Positions 18,716 through 32,469 of a stretch of 64,000 nt of DNA are shown here, piece by piece (positions within the stretch are counted from its first letter, which is position 1; each line of letters starts with the position of its first letter). This stretch comes from Lysobacter sp. (GTDB lineage: Bacteria; Pseudomonadota; Gammaproteobacteria; Xanthomonadales; Xanthomonadaceae), in assembly GCA_027306995.1 (NCBI GenBank), contig DAHUXS010000011.1, positions 149,045 through 213,044 on the forward strand, written 5' to 3'. The translations under genes were made by a program, and so were the position numbers. The notes under the pieces are model-generated. The model saw only the letters and a program-made list of their open reading frames with translations. It was not told the origin of the DNA and did no database searches.

Positions 18716-20968
18716 ATGCGCCTCATGTCCGGCTCATTCTTCCCCCGATTCGAGCGCTGGTCCGATCGCGTGCAACTGGCCGTTCTGGTGGCCTTGCTGG
18801 GGGCGGTCTGCATCGCCTTGCTCGGACGGATCTTCATGCCGCCGGCGCCTTCGTTTCCGCTGGCCTGGCATTCCGAGTCTGGTGTCGCTGCCCAACAGGG
18901 CGAGAGCGGCCCGGACGACGACGGCATGGTCGCGCGCGTCCCCGGCGGCAACCAGCCGGTCAGCTTCGATCTCGTCGCCAGCGTGCCGGACGCCATGCGC
19001 GAACAGGGCATCGTCGCCCTGCGTTTCGAGCGCACCGCGCTCGACCGCATCGAGGTCGAGGACCTGGTCACCGGGCAGGTGGTCCGGGACGGCTTCTATG
19101 AAGTGAATCGCGAACGCCTGCCGGGCCTGACCTCGTCCTACCAGTTCAACGTGATGGTGCCGCGCCAGGGCGACCTGCACCTGCGCATCCGCGCGCAATC
19201 GGCGACGCCGACCGCGCTGATGGGACGACTCGAGCCGCACCTGCTGGCCGGGCGCGACGATCGCCGGATCGCCGGTACCGCCGCGATGAGCTACGCCGTC
19301 TATCTGGTGCTGGCGCTGGTGGTGATCGCGCTGTACATCGCCACCAGGCAGCGCAGCATGCTGGCCTTCTCGTGGTTTGCGTTGCTGCGATTGCTGGTGC
19401 TGATGTCGGTGAACGGACACCTGTACCAGATCCCGGCGATGGCCTGGTTCGGCGGTTTCGGCAATCACGGCACCTCGGTGCTGATGATCCTCGGCATCGC
19501 CGCCGGCATCGTGCTGGTGCAGGAACATGGGGCATTGCCCGGCGAAGCGCGTGCCAGCCAATGGCGACAGTTGTCCGTGGCGATCGTGATCGCCGCCATC
19601 ATCGCGTCTGTCGCGTTGCTGTTCTTGCCGTTGCCGCCCGTGGTGGCGTGGGCGCTGGGCCAGGGATCGTGGTTCGTCCTTGCGCTCATCGGCTTGGCGT
19701 TCTGCGTGCGCGCCTATCGCAACGGCATTCCGCATCGCGTGGCCGTGCTGGTGGCGGTGCTGGTCTCGTTCTTCGCCAGTCTTGCCCATCTTGCCTACGA
19801 GACCGGCCTGATCGCGCACTGGTGGTGGGCCGGGCGACTGTTGCAGATCACCGGCGCCATGCTGTGCACGGTGGTGGCGATCAGCCTGGTGCGGCGCATC
19901 GAGAGTTACCGGATCGAGCTGGCGCGTGCACGCCAGAACCAGCAACAGCTGCGCCGGCAGATGGATGCGCAAACCGCGGTGCGCGAACTCGAACGCGATC
20001 TCGCCCATTCGCTGGGCGACATCGCCGATCCGGAACTGGAATTCGCGGCGATCCATCGCCTGCTGGGGGCTGCGACGGCCTGTCTCGGGCTGGAAGGCGC
20101 CGGTCTGGTGCAGTTCCCGGGGCGCCGCGCGCCGCAGGCGTATGCGCTGCCGACGACCATGCTCGACGAATTGCGCGGCTGGCTGGCGCCGCGACGCAAC
20201 TGGGTGGAATCGGTGGCGACGGGCGCGGCGCCGATCGAGAACCACACGCCGGTGGTCGGGCGCGGATTGCGTTCGGTGCTGGTGCCGGCACAGATATTGA
20301 AGGGCAGCCATTCGGTGCTGGTGATCGAACGCGGTGCCGATGCCCCGGCCCTGAGCGCGGCCGACCTCGCCGCGCTGGCAAGCATGGCGAATGCGGTACG
20401 CGAAGCGCTCGAGCAGCAGCGCGAGGCGCGTGCGCTGATCGCGAACGCGCGCATTGACGCCTTGACTGGCGTCCTCAATCGCAATTCGCTCGACGTCGAT
20501 CTTGCTGCCTCGCTCGCCCAGGCCGCGCGCACGCGCTCGCCACTCGCGGTGTTGTTCCTCGACATCGACCACTTCAAGCGCATCAACGACGAGTTCGGCC
20601 ATGCCGCCGGCGACGAATGCCTGCGTGCCGTCGCCCGCCTGCTGCGTTCCAGCCTGCGTTCCGGCGATCTGCTCGGACGCTATGGCGGCGAGGAATTCGT
20701 GGTGGTATCACCGGGTGCGCCGCTGGCGGTGGCGCAGCAACTGGGCGAACGCATCCGCGCCGCGGTGGAGACGCTCGAGGTCGAGTGGGAAGGCCAGTCG
20801 ATCCCGATCACCATCAGCGTCGGCATCGCGATGCGTCGTCGCGACGAGGCCAAGCCCGCGCACCTGCTCGATCGCGCCGACCAGGCGCTGTACGACGCCA
20901 AGCGCCGTGGCCGCAACCAGGTGCGTTTCGATCTCGACGCCGCCGCGTTCGATCCGGCCTCGGAGTAG
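18716..20968 (+). CDS. Membrane diguanylate cyclase with 7-TM sensor and GAF-like region
   Basis: A 750-residue protein predicted to make cyclic di-GMP. An N-terminal anchor (about 20-40) is followed by a periplasmic region of about 150 residues resembling 7TMR-DISM extracellular domains. Seven closely spaced membrane helices come next (about 195-395), then a coiled-coil-like linker rich in Glu, Arg and Gln (about 395-440). A GAF-like stretch (about 440-590) precedes a C-terminal GGDEF domain whose active site is GGEEF near residue 657. An inhibitory I-site RSGD lies five residues before it, so product feedback is expected. No EAL domain is present. The signal sensed is unknown. Confidence 0.9.
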   Translation: MRLMSGSFFPRFERWSDRVQLAVLVALLGAVCIALLGRIFMPPAPSFPLAWHSESGVAAQQGESGPDDDGMVARVPGGNQPVSFDLVASVPDAMREQGIVALRFERTALDRIEVEDLVTGQVVRDGFYEVNRERLPGLTSSYQFNVMVPRQGDLHLRIRAQSATPTALMGRLEPHLLAGRDDRRIAGTAAMSYAVYLVLALVVIALYIATRQRSMLAFSWFALLRLLVLMSVNGHLYQIPAMAWFGGFGNHGTSVLMILGIAAGIVLVQEHGALPGEARASQWRQLSVAIVIAAIIASVALLFLPLPPVVAWALGQGSWFVLALIGLAFCVRAYRNGIPHRVAVLVAVLVSFFASLAHLAYETGLIAHWWWAGRLLQITGAMLCTVVAISLVRRIESYRIELARARQNQQQLRRQMDAQTAVRELERDLAHSLGDIADPELEFAAIHRLLGAATACLGLEGAGLVQFPGRRAPQAYALPTTMLDELRGWLAPRRNWVESVATGAAPIENHTPVVGRGLRSVLVPAQILKGSHSVLVIERGADAPALSAADLAALASMANAVREALEQQREARALIANARIDALTGVLNRNSLDVDLAASLAQAARTRSPLAVLFLDIDHFKRINDEFGHAAGDECLRAVARLLRSSLRSGDLLGRYGGEEFVVVSPGAPLAVAQQLGERIRAAVETLEVEWEGQSIPITISVGIAMRRRDEAKPAHLLDRADQALYDAKRRGRNQVRFDLDAAAFDPASE

Positions 20969-21009
20969 CCGCTGGTAAACTGTTGTTCCTGGTCAAAGGA
21001 GCAATGGAC

Positions 21010-21660
21010 ATGGGTGGTATTGGACCGTGGAAGGACCGCATGATCGCGCCCGAGCGCGCACTTCCGGGACGTGCCACGCCGATTGCGATCGACAACGTCC
21101 ATTTCGTGATTGGCGGGCCCTTGCGCGACGTTTTCACCGGTTATGGCGATGCCCGTTTTGGTATGGGCTGCTTCTGGGGTGCGGAGCGGATGTTCTGGTC
21201 GATGCCCGGCGTCATCAGCACTGCGCCCGGTTATGCCGGCGGTTACACGCCGAATCCAGCCTATCGCGAAGTCTGCACCGGCGAAACCGGCCATGCGGAA
21301 ATCGTGCGGGTGATCTTCGATCCTTCGATCATTGGTTATGGCGCGTTGTTGCAGGCGTTCTGGGAAAACCACGATCCCACCCAGGGTATGCGGCAGGGCG
21401 GCGATATCGGCACCCAGTACCGTTCGGCGATCCAGTGCACCACACCGGAACAACATGCGCTGGCGCTCGCCAGCCGCGATGACTACCAGAAGCGGCTGAC
21501 CGCGGCGGGACTCGGACAGATCACCACCGAAGTCGTGTTCCCCGCACCCGAGTTCTACTACGCCGAGAACGAGCACCAGCAATATCTCGCCAAGAATCCC
21601 GACGGCTATTGCGGACTCGGCGGCACCGGCGTGTCGTGCCCGGTGGGAACCGGCGCCTGA
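21010..21660 (+). CDS. msrA: Peptide methionine (S)-S-oxide reductase
   Basis: MsrA reduces the S epimer of methionine sulfoxide. The catalytic motif GCFWG places the reactive cysteine at about residue 54 of a 216-residue protein. The conserved [18 protein letters not shown] and FWENHDPTQ segments follow, with C-terminal resolving cysteines in [12 protein letters not shown]. Two ATGs six bases apart could start it. AAGGAG at 20996-21001 is eight bases from the second (21010) but only two from the first (21004), so the second is preferred. It follows the cyclase gene by 41 bases. Confidence 0.95.
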   Translation: MGGIGPWKDRMIAPERALPGRATPIAIDNVHFVIGGPLRDVFTGYGDARFGMGCFWGAERMFWSMPGVISTAPGYAGGYTPNPAYREVCTGETGHAEIVRVIFDPSIIGYGALLQAFWENHDPTQGMRQGGDIGTQYRSAIQCTTPEQHALALASRDDYQKRLTAAGLGQITTEVVFPAPEFYYAENEHQQYLAKNPDGYCGLGGTGVSCPVGTGA

Positions 21661-21671
21661 GCAACCGGTAG

Positions 21672-22616
21672 ATGACGCAACAGGCATCGCGCGCTGCGCT
21701 GACCCGGATGCTGGTCGGCGCGGCGATCATCGGCACCAACGGCATGATGGTGCGGCTGTCGCACACCTCGCCGACGGTCTCGGCGTTCTGGCGCATGTTG
21801 CTGGCGGCGATCGTGCTGGCGCTGCTGGTGCAGTTTCGCCATGGCTGGAAACGCATGCCGCGCTCGGCCTGGATGTGGATCGCGGTGCCCGCGATCGCCT
21901 TCGCCTGCGACCTGTGGATGTGGCACCGGAGCATCCTGATTGTCGGGCCGGGCTTGTCGACGCTGCTGGCCAACACGCAGGTGTTCTTCATGGCGGTCGC
22001 CGGGGTCCTGGTGTTCGGTGAACGCCTGAGCGGGCGCTTCTATCTCGGATTGCTGTGCGCCTTCTTCGGCCTGTGGCTGCTGCTCGGCGGCGATTGGGCG
22101 ACGCTGCCGGAGAGCTATCACTGGGGCGTCTGGCTCGGGCTCGCGACCGGGATCGCCTATGCGTTCTACAACGTCGGCATCAAGCGCGCGCAGGAGGAAG
22201 TCGCCAAGGTCCATGCGCGCGTGCCGGTGGAACAGGTGCTGTGCTTCGCGTCGGCGGGTTGCGCGCTGCTGCTCGGCGTCGCCGCATTGGTGGAAGGTGA
22301 TTCCTTCGCGATTCCCGATACGCAATCCGCGGTGGTATTGGTCGTGCTGGCGGTGTTCGGCCACTGCCTCGGCTGGATCCTGATCTCTCGCGCGATGCAA
22401 TCGCTTGGCGCCGGCATGGTCGGCCTGTTGCTGTTGCTGCAGCCGATCGTCGCCTACCTGCTCGACATCCTGGTGTTCCCGCACACGCCGACGTCGCGGC
22501 AATGGCTGGGCCTGGCGGTCAGCCTCGCTGGCATCTTCATCGCCGGATTGAAGACGAAATCGAAGCCGCAGCTGCCGCCCGATGCCGAGCCGGAAGCGCC
22601 GGCGACCGGTCAGTAG
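21672..22616 (+). CDS. EamA/DMT-family inner-membrane permease
   Basis: A 314-residue protein of the drug/metabolite transporter superfamily, with ten hydrophobic helices in two EamA repeats. GTNGMMVRLSH and SAFWRMLLAAIVLALL mark the first repeat, and FGHCLGWILISRAM the second. The C-terminus is short, cytoplasmic and Pro-rich. Substrates of this family vary widely and none can be assigned. It begins 11 bases after msrA, so the two may be co-transcribed. It converges on the hypothetical gene at 22623. Confidence 0.88.
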   Translation: MTQQASRAALTRMLVGAAIIGTNGMMVRLSHTSPTVSAFWRMLLAAIVLALLVQFRHGWKRMPRSAWMWIAVPAIAFACDLWMWHRSILIVGPGLSTLLANTQVFFMAVAGVLVFGERLSGRFYLGLLCAFFGLWLLLGGDWATLPESYHWGVWLGLATGIAYAFYNVGIKRAQEEVAKVHARVPVEQVLCFASAGCALLLGVAALVEGDSFAIPDTQSAVVLVVLAVFGHCLGWILISRAMQSLGAGMVGLLLLLQPIVAYLLDILVFPHTPTSRQWLGLAVSLAGIFIAGLKTKSKPQLPPDAEPEAPATGQ

Positions 22617-22622
22617 TCCTTC

Positions 22623-23351
22623 TCAGAACCGCGTCACCCGGCACACGTAAATGACCTCGCAGGCGCCGGCGCCGGTATCGTCGCGCGTCATCGAACTGCG
22701 CCAGTTCCAGCCACCACGATCGTGCGCTTCCACCAGCCAGCCATCGATGCGCACGCGGTCATCGCGTTGCACCGCATCCAGCGCTTTTTCGACCGCGGCA
22801 TTGGAGGGGATCATGTGCATGTTGGCACTGCTGCGGATGATCACGCCGGGATCGAGCGGCGGATTGCCGATCCAGCCATAGCGATACCAGCGGTTCGACT
22901 GGCGCACGTTGAGCTGGGCGATCGTCGCGGTATCCGTCATCGGGCCCCAGCCCAGCGCGAGGTCGATCGGCGAGAACAGTGCGGGGCGATCGTCGCCGTA
23001 CTCGCGGCGCGACAGCACGCGGGCATCGACGCTGAAACCGGCCAGCGCATCGAGGCGGCCATGCGCCACATTGAATGTCGAAACGCCGTTTGGCACCGGC
23101 GTCTGCAAGGGCGCTTCGCCATCGCCGGTGGTTTGAGGCTGCGGACAGGCGGGATTCGCGACGACCTGTTGCGGTCGTGTCGGCGGCGCATAGGGCGATG
23201 CCTGGAACCACGGCGTTGCGGGAAGAATCGCTTTCGCCTGCTGCATCCGTGGCGAATGCGCATCCTGCCATTGCACGATGCCGATCCATACCGCCAGCGC
23301 CAGTACGCAGGCGCCCAGCGACCACAGCGCGACGCGCCAGGCCATCATCAT
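22623..23351 (-). CDS. Conserved hypothetical membrane-anchored protein downstream of oxyR
   Basis: A 242-residue protein of unknown function with an N-terminal membrane anchor (WSLGACVLALAVWIGIV) and a mostly polar remainder. The C-terminal half has a recognisable globular look, with GWGPMTDTATIAQLNVRQS, NRWYRYGW and a NMHMIPSN stretch. The start overlaps the oxyR stop (ATGA at 23348-23351); three ATG codons in a row leave the exact first residue open. In Xanthomonas an unknown gene called orfX follows oxyR (literature recollection). Whether this is its homologue was not tested. Confidence 0.75.
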   Translation of the reverse strand: MMMAWRVALWSLGACVLALAVWIGIVQWQDAHSPRMQQAKAILPATPWFQASPYAPPTRPQQVVANPACPQPQTTGDGEAPLQTPVPNGVSTFNVAHGRLDALAGFSVDARVLSRREYGDDRPALFSPIDLALGWGPMTDTATIAQLNVRQSNRWYRYGWIGNPPLDPGVIIRSSANMHMIPSNAAVEKALDAVQRDDRVRIDGWLVEAHDRGGWNWRSSMTRDDTGAGACEVIYVCRVTRF

Positions 23352-24238
23352 TCGGCGATCGCGCCACGCACGGTCGCCGCGACGTTGCGCAGCAAACCAT
23401 CGAGCGGCGAACTGCCGCGCCAGGCCAGCGCGATCCGCCGGTGCGGTGCGGGCGCTTCGAAGCGCACCAGTTCCAGTCCTTCCGGCTGCACGTGCGGCGG
23501 TCGCACCGACAGGTCGGGCAGCAGGGTCACGCCATTGCCGAGTGCGACCATCTGCCGCAGCGTTTCCAGGCTGGTGGCACGGAACCCGGGTTTCTCGTGC
23601 GCGCCCGCGAGCTCGCAGACGTCGAGCGCCTGTTCGCGCAGGCAGTGGCCGTCGTCGAGCAGCAGCAGTTGCTCGTCGACCAGGTCGCCGATGCGCAGAT
23701 GTCTGGCATTGGCGAGGTGATGGCCGCTCGGCACCGCCAGCAGGAACGCTTCCTCGAACAACGGTTCGGCGTACAGGCGGTCGTCGCTCAATGGCAGTGC
23801 GAGGAAGGCAGCGTCGAGCTTGCCTTCGCGCAGGTCGGACACCAGCACGTCGCTCTTTTCCTCGCTTAGCAGCAATTCCATCTTCGGGAAGCGCTTGCGC
23901 AGCGCCGGCAACACCTGCGGCAACAGATAGGGGCCAAGCGTCGGGAACGCGCCGAGGCGCAGGCTGCCGGCTTCGGGATCGCGGCTGCGGCGCGCCAGTT
24001 CCTTCATCTGCTCCACGTCGTGGATGACGTGCTTGGCGCGGTCGACGATCTCGCGTCCGACCGGCGTCAGCATCACCCGTCGCGGCGCGCGTTCCACCAG
24101 CGGCACGCCGAACTCTTCCTCCAGCTTCTTGATCTGCATCGACAGCGTCGGCTGGCTGACATGGCAGGCCTGCGCCGCGCGACCGAAGTGGCGCAGGTCG
24201 GACAATGCCACCAGGTAGCGGAGATCGCGCAGGTTCAT
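23348..24238 (-). CDS. oxyR: Peroxide-sensing LysR-type regulator OxyR
   Basis: A 296-residue LysR regulator with an N-terminal winged helix-turn-helix (about residues 1-60, FGRAAQACHVSQPTLSMQIK). Its C-terminal sensor domain carries both redox cysteines at exactly the E. coli positions, Cys199 and Cys208 (DGHCLREQALDVCEL). H2O2 would join these in a disulfide and activate transcription. It is encoded in the same direction as ahpC and ahpF, and its start overlaps the stop of the VOC gene by four bases. The operator at 27097-27133 is its probable target. Confidence 0.95.
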   Translation of the reverse strand: MNLRDLRYLVALSDLRHFGRAAQACHVSQPTLSMQIKKLEEEFGVPLVERAPRRVMLTPVGREIVDRAKHVIHDVEQMKELARRSRDPEAGSLRLGAFPTLGPYLLPQVLPALRKRFPKMELLLSEEKSDVLVSDLREGKLDAAFLALPLSDDRLYAEPLFEEAFLLAVPSGHHLANARHLRIGDLVDEQLLLLDDGHCLREQALDVCELAGAHEKPGFRATSLETLRQMVALGNGVTLLPDLSVRPPHVQPEGLELVRFEAPAPHRRIALAWRGSSPLDGLLRNVAATVRGAIAE

Positions 24239-24672
24239 GGATCGATCATACCTACGGTGGGCGAAGGCCCCTTCAGTTCGATGGTATTGCCATCGGGGTC
24301 GCGAAGGTAGATCGACGGGCCATCACCTTCTGCGCCGAAGTTCGATTGCGCGGGTCCCGTTGGCTGCACTCCGTGCCGTGCGAGGTGCGCAACCAGCGCG
24401 GCTTCATCGAACGGTTCGATGCGCAGGCAGACATGATCGACATTGCGCGCCTGTTCGCCGGCGGCAGCACCGCCTGGCTGGCCGAGTTTCCCGTGGATAT
24501 CGACCAGGTCGATCATCGAGGCGCCGCAGCGCAGGTGGATCAGGCCGAGGTCGTCGCGTCGGCGCGCGATGCTGCAGCCGAGCACGTCGCGATAAAACGC
24601 CAGCGATCGTTCGGGATCGCTGACGCGCAATACCACATGGTCGATACGCAGCAGTTCGAACGGACGCATCAT
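24235..24672 (-). CDS. VOC-family (glyoxalase/bleomycin-resistance-like) protein
   Basis: A 145-residue single VOC domain. The first beta-alpha-beta unit, IDHVVLRVSDPERSLAFYRDVLG, contains the first metal-site His. HVCLRIE carries a second, and DPDGNTIEL near the C-terminus supplies the Glu. It could be a metal-dependent lyase or dioxygenase, or a binding protein; the substrate is unknown. Two adjacent ATGs (24672, 24669) are possible starts, with GGAG three or six bases upstream. It lies between ahpF (14 bases) and oxyR (overlap of four bases), so it is inserted into the peroxide-response unit. Confidence 0.88.
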   Translation of the reverse strand: MMRPFELLRIDHVVLRVSDPERSLAFYRDVLGCSIARRRDDLGLIHLRCGASMIDLVDIHGKLGQPGGAAAGEQARNVDHVCLRIEPFDEAALVAHLARHGVQPTGPAQSNFGAEGDGPSIYLRDPDGNTIELKGPSPTVGMIDP

Positions 24673-24686
24673 CGTCTCCGTGTTGA

Positions 24687-26282
24687 TCAGGCGGCCTTGG
24701 CTTCGGCTTCGGCGGGCGCGCTGGTGCGGATCAGGTAGTCGAAGGCGGAGAGTGCGGCGGTCGAGCCCGCGCCCATCGCGATCACGATCTGCTTGAACGG
24801 CACCGTGGTGGCGTCGCCGGCGGCGAACACGCCCGGCAGCGAAGTCTCGCCGCGATCGTTGATGACGATCTCGCCACGGTTCGTCAGTTCGATCGCGCCC
24901 TTCAGCCATTCGCTGTTGGGCAGCAGGCCGATCTGCACGAACACGCCGGACAGGTCGAGCTGGCGGGTTTCGCCGCTGCTGCGGTCGGTATAGCTGAGCG
25001 CGTTGAGCTTGCTGCCGTCGCCGTGCATGCCGGTGGTCTGCGCGTTCACGTGCACGGTGCAGTTGGGCAGGCTGCGCAACTTGCGCTGCAGTACTTCGTC
25101 CGCGCGCAATTTGCCGTCGAACTCCAGCACGGTGACGTGATCGACGAGGCCGGCGAGATCGATCGCCGCTTCCACGCCGGAATTACCGCCGCCGATCACC
25201 GCGACCTTCTTGCCCTTGAACAACGGACCGTCGCAGTGCGGGCAGTAGGTCACGCCCTTGTTGCGGTGTTCGCTTTCGCCGGGCACGCCGGTCTGGCGCC
25301 AGCGCGCGCCGGGTGCGAGGATCACCGACTTCGCCTGCAACACCGGTCCGCTGGCCAGGCGCACGCCGACCAGACCGCCGGGTTCCTTCGCCGGGATCAG
25401 CTCTTCTGCGCGCTGCAGCGGAATCATTTCGACGCCGTAGCTGCGTACGTGCGCTTCCAGCGCGGCACTCAGCTTCGGGCCTTCGGTGTATTCGACCGAG
25501 ATGAAATTCTCGATCGCCATGGTGTCCTGCACCTGGCCGCCGAAGCGCTCGGCGACGATGCCGGTGCGGATGCCCTTGCGGGCGGCGTAGATCGCTGCAG
25601 CGGCGCCTGCCGGGCCACCGCCGACGACGAGCACGTCGAACGGTTCGATGTCCTTCAATGCTTCAGCTGCGCGCGCGGTCGCGCCGCTGTCGAGCTTGGC
25701 GAGGAATTCCGGAACCGTCATCCGGCCCTGAACGAACGGCTGGCCATTGAGGAAGACTTGCGGCACGGTGAGGATTTCGCGTTCTTCCACTTCCTTCTGA
25801 AACGAAGCGCCGTCGATGGCGACGTGGCGGATGCGCGGATTCAACGCGGCCATGGTGTTGAGGCTTTGCACCACGTCCGGGCAGTTCTGACAGGACTGCG
25901 AGAAATAGGTTTCGAAGACGTACTCGCCATCGAGCGCTTCGATCTGCGCGATGACATCGTCGTCGAGGCGGGGCGGATGCTTGCCGACGTGCAGCAAAGC
26001 CAGCACCAGCGAAGTGAATTCATGGCCGAGCGGCAGGCCGGCGAAACGCACACCGGTGTCTTCGCCGTGGCGGGTGATCTGGAAACTCGGGACGCGCTCG
26101 CCTTCATTTGAAGCGGCGTCGCGCAGGGTGACCTTGCCGGCGCCGGCATCGACGATGTCGGCCAGCAGGGCGCGTGTTTCCTTCGATGCCTCGCCGCCGT
26201 CGAGGTGCGCGACCAGTTCGATCGGCATGCGCAGGTTCTGCAGCAGGCCGGCGAGTTGGGTTTTCAGTTCGTTGTCGAGCAT
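24687..26282 (-). CDS. ahpF: Alkyl hydroperoxide reductase flavoprotein subunit
   Basis: AhpF passes electrons from NADH through FAD and two dithiols to AhpC. The 531 residues contain an N-terminal double thioredoxin-like domain whose active pair is CQNC (in [12 protein letters not shown]). FAD- and NAD-binding domains follow, with [19 protein letters not shown] and [15 protein letters not shown]. The second dithiol is YCPHCDG. The ATG at 26282 gives [10 protein letters not shown], the family N-terminus, with GGAG upstream; the longer frame to 26513 is not coding. It is separated from ahpC by 148 bases holding a hairpin. Confidence 0.96.
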   Translation of the reverse strand: MLDNELKTQLAGLLQNLRMPIELVAHLDGGEASKETRALLADIVDAGAGKVTLRDAASNEGERVPSFQITRHGEDTGVRFAGLPLGHEFTSLVLALLHVGKHPPRLDDDVIAQIEALDGEYVFETYFSQSCQNCPDVVQSLNTMAALNPRIRHVAIDGASFQKEVEEREILTVPQVFLNGQPFVQGRMTVPEFLAKLDSGATARAAEALKDIEPFDVLVVGGGPAGAAAAIYAARKGIRTGIVAERFGGQVQDTMAIENFISVEYTEGPKLSAALEAHVRSYGVEMIPLQRAEELIPAKEPGGLVGVRLASGPVLQAKSVILAPGARWRQTGVPGESEHRNKGVTYCPHCDGPLFKGKKVAVIGGGNSGVEAAIDLAGLVDHVTVLEFDGKLRADEVLQRKLRSLPNCTVHVNAQTTGMHGDGSKLNALSYTDRSSGETRQLDLSGVFVQIGLLPNSEWLKGAIELTNRGEIVINDRGETSLPGVFAAGDATTVPFKQIVIAMGAGSTAALSAFDYLIRTSAPAEAEAKAA

Positions 26283-26393
26283 GAGGTTCTCCTTGCGGAC
26301 ACGATTCGGCGTTCCGGCGCGTCGCGACGAAACAACTTCAGGATTGGGGCGAGAGAGCTGGACGGAACGGACGCGTGCATCCGCTCGGCCCAA

Positions 26394-26414
26394 CCCTCTC
26401 CTTGCGGGAGAGGG
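26394..26414. repeat. Perfect CCCTCTCC/GGAGAGGG hairpin between ahpC and ahpF
   Basis: An 8-bp perfect stem with the loop TTGCG in the 148-base gap after ahpC. The CCCTCTCC...GGAGAGGG palindrome is of a kind often seen as an intergenic repeat in Xanthomonadales (family-level recollection). On the minus strand no T-run follows, so it is not a standard terminator. It could instead stabilise the ahpC mRNA 3' end or attenuate read-through into ahpF. A copy count across the genome would decide whether it is a dispersed repeat. Confidence 0.6.
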
Positions 26415-26430
26415 CAGGCGATCGCGAGGA

Positions 26431-26994
26431 TCAGATCTTGCCGACCAGTTCGATCGACGGCTTGATCGTGTTGGCGCCTTCCTTCCACTTGGCCGGGCAC
26501 ACTTCGCCGTCATGGCTGGCGACGTACTGGGCGGCCTGCAGCTTGCGCACGGTTTCGGTGACGTCGCGGGCGATGGCGTTGTCGTGCACTTCCATCGTCT
26601 TGATCACGCCTTCCGGGTTGATGATGAAGGTGCCGCGCAGGGCCAGGCCTTCTTCCGGGATCAGTACGTCGAACGCCTTCGACAGCGCATGGGTCGGATC
26701 GCCGACCAGCGCGAACTTGGCCTTGCCGACGGCCTGCGAGGTTTCGTGCCACACCTTGTGCGAGAAATGCGTGTCGGTGGTGACGACATAGACTTCGGCG
26801 CCGGCCTTCTGGAACTCGGCGTAATGCTCGGCGGCGTCTTCGATCTCCGTCGGGCAATTGAAGGTGAAGGCAGCCGGCATGAAGATGATCACGGACCACT
26901 TGCCCTTCAGGTCGGCGTCGCTGACGGTGATGAACTTGCCATCCTTGAAAGCCTGGGCCTTGAACGGCTGGACCTGGGTGTTGATGAGGGACAT
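26431..26994 (-). CDS. ahpC: Alkyl hydroperoxide reductase peroxidase subunit (typical 2-Cys peroxiredoxin)
   Basis: AhpC reduces hydrogen peroxide, organic peroxides and peroxynitrite, and is recycled by AhpF. The 187 residues have the peroxidatic Cys47 in [11 protein letters not shown] and the resolving Cys166 in GEVCPAKW, matching E. coli positions within one residue. The YF-type C-terminal tail ends in LVGKI. A ribosome site AAGGAG lies eight bases before the ATG. The promoter lies about 80 bases upstream and is described separately. It is the first gene of the ahpC-ahpF-VOC-oxyR series. Confidence 0.97.
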   Translation of the reverse strand: MSLINTQVQPFKAQAFKDGKFITVSDADLKGKWSVIIFMPAAFTFNCPTEIEDAAEHYAEFQKAGAEVYVVTTDTHFSHKVWHETSQAVGKAKFALVGDPTHALSKAFDVLIPEEGLALRGTFIINPEGVIKTMEVHDNAIARDVTETVRKLQAAQYVASHDGEVCPAKWKEGANTIKPSIELVGKI

Positions 26995-27101
26995 TGCGTG
27001 CTCCTTGGGTTGGTTGGGGGTTTACTGAAAGGGGAGAACCGACGACTGCGTCGATCCGGTGACGATCAAGATAGGCGTCGTCGATAGTTAAATCAAATCG
27101 A

Positions 27102-31490
<4,389 letters not shown>

Positions 31491-31619
31491 GGCGGGATTA
31501 TCCGCCGCAGTCGCCGACCCGCCCTGAATGCCGGAATGGAAGTCGAAACGGATCTGGCCGTGCATCGCGGCAGGGTGGGGCGGCGGCGTCTCAACGACTG
31601 AGACGGGTAGCATTGCGCC

Positions 31620-32450
31620 ATGAATTTCCCGCCCATCCGCGAACTCCTTGCCGACGCCGGCCGGCGCATCGATCCGGTCGATGCCGAATGGCTGCTGCTG
31701 CACGTGATCGACCGTTCGCACACCTGGCTCTTCACCAACCGCGATGCCGTGCTCGGCCATGAGCAGGCCCGCAACTTCGAATTGCTGGTGCAGCGAAGAG
31801 AACAGGGTGAGCCGGTGGCCTATCTCACCGGCCGACGCGGCTTCTGGTCGCTCGATCTCGAAGTCACGCCGGCGACGCTGATTCCACGCCCGGAAACCGA
31901 GTTGTTGGTGGAGCTGGCGTTGGAGAGGTTGGTGGATGGCGGGTCCGCCGCCGACCTCGGCACTGGCAGTGGCGCGATCGCTCTGGCCATGGCGCACGAA
32001 CGCAAGCAGTCGCGGGTCATCGCAACCGATGCGAGTCGCGATGCGCTGGAAGTCGCCCAACGCAACGCACAGCGACTCGCCATCGCCAATGTCGAATTCC
32101 GCCACGGCGAATGGTTCGCACCGCTGCAGGGCGAACGCTTCGATCTCATCGCCAGCAATCCGCCCTATGTCGCTGTCGGCGATCCCCATCTCGGCGAAGG
32201 CGACCTGCGCTTCGAACCGGCATCGGCATTGTCATCGGGCGGCGATGGCCTTGATGACATCCGCATCATCGTGGCGAACGCACCCACCCATCTCCGCGAT
32301 GGGGGTTGGCTGATGCTGGAACATGGTTACGACCAGGGCGATGCCGTGCGTGCATTGCTCGAAGCTGCAGGCTTCGTCGAAGTGGCGACGCGGCGCGATC
32401 TGGAAGGCCGCGATCGTGTCACGCTGGGACGATTAAACTCCACGCATTGA
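31620..32450 (+). CDS. prmC: Release-factor glutamine methyltransferase
   Basis: PrmC (HemK) methylates the glutamine of the GGQ motif in release factors RF1 and RF2; RF1 itself is encoded at 53-54 kb. The 276 residues comprise a small helical N-terminal domain, the linker [12 protein letters not shown], and a Rossmann fold with SAM motif [12 protein letters not shown]. The catalytic N180-PPY, in [12 protein letters not shown], binds the target glutamine. It is divergent from lhr with about 130 bases between. Its stop is 19 bases before pip. Confidence 0.96.
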   Translation: MNFPPIRELLADAGRRIDPVDAEWLLLHVIDRSHTWLFTNRDAVLGHEQARNFELLVQRREQGEPVAYLTGRRGFWSLDLEVTPATLIPRPETELLVELALERLVDGGSAADLGTGSGAIALAMAHERKQSRVIATDASRDALEVAQRNAQRLAIANVEFRHGEWFAPLQGERFDLIASNPPYVAVGDPHLGEGDLRFEPASALSSGGDGLDDIRIIVANAPTHLRDGGWLMLEHGYDQGDAVRALLEAAGFVEVATRRDLEGRDRVTLGRLNSTH

Positions 32451-32469
32451 CCGCAACAGCAGGATCCCC

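Noticed and set aside
31491..32189. N-terminal extension of lhr to 32189
   Set aside because: It is antisense to prmC, and helicase similarity starts at the ATG at 31490.
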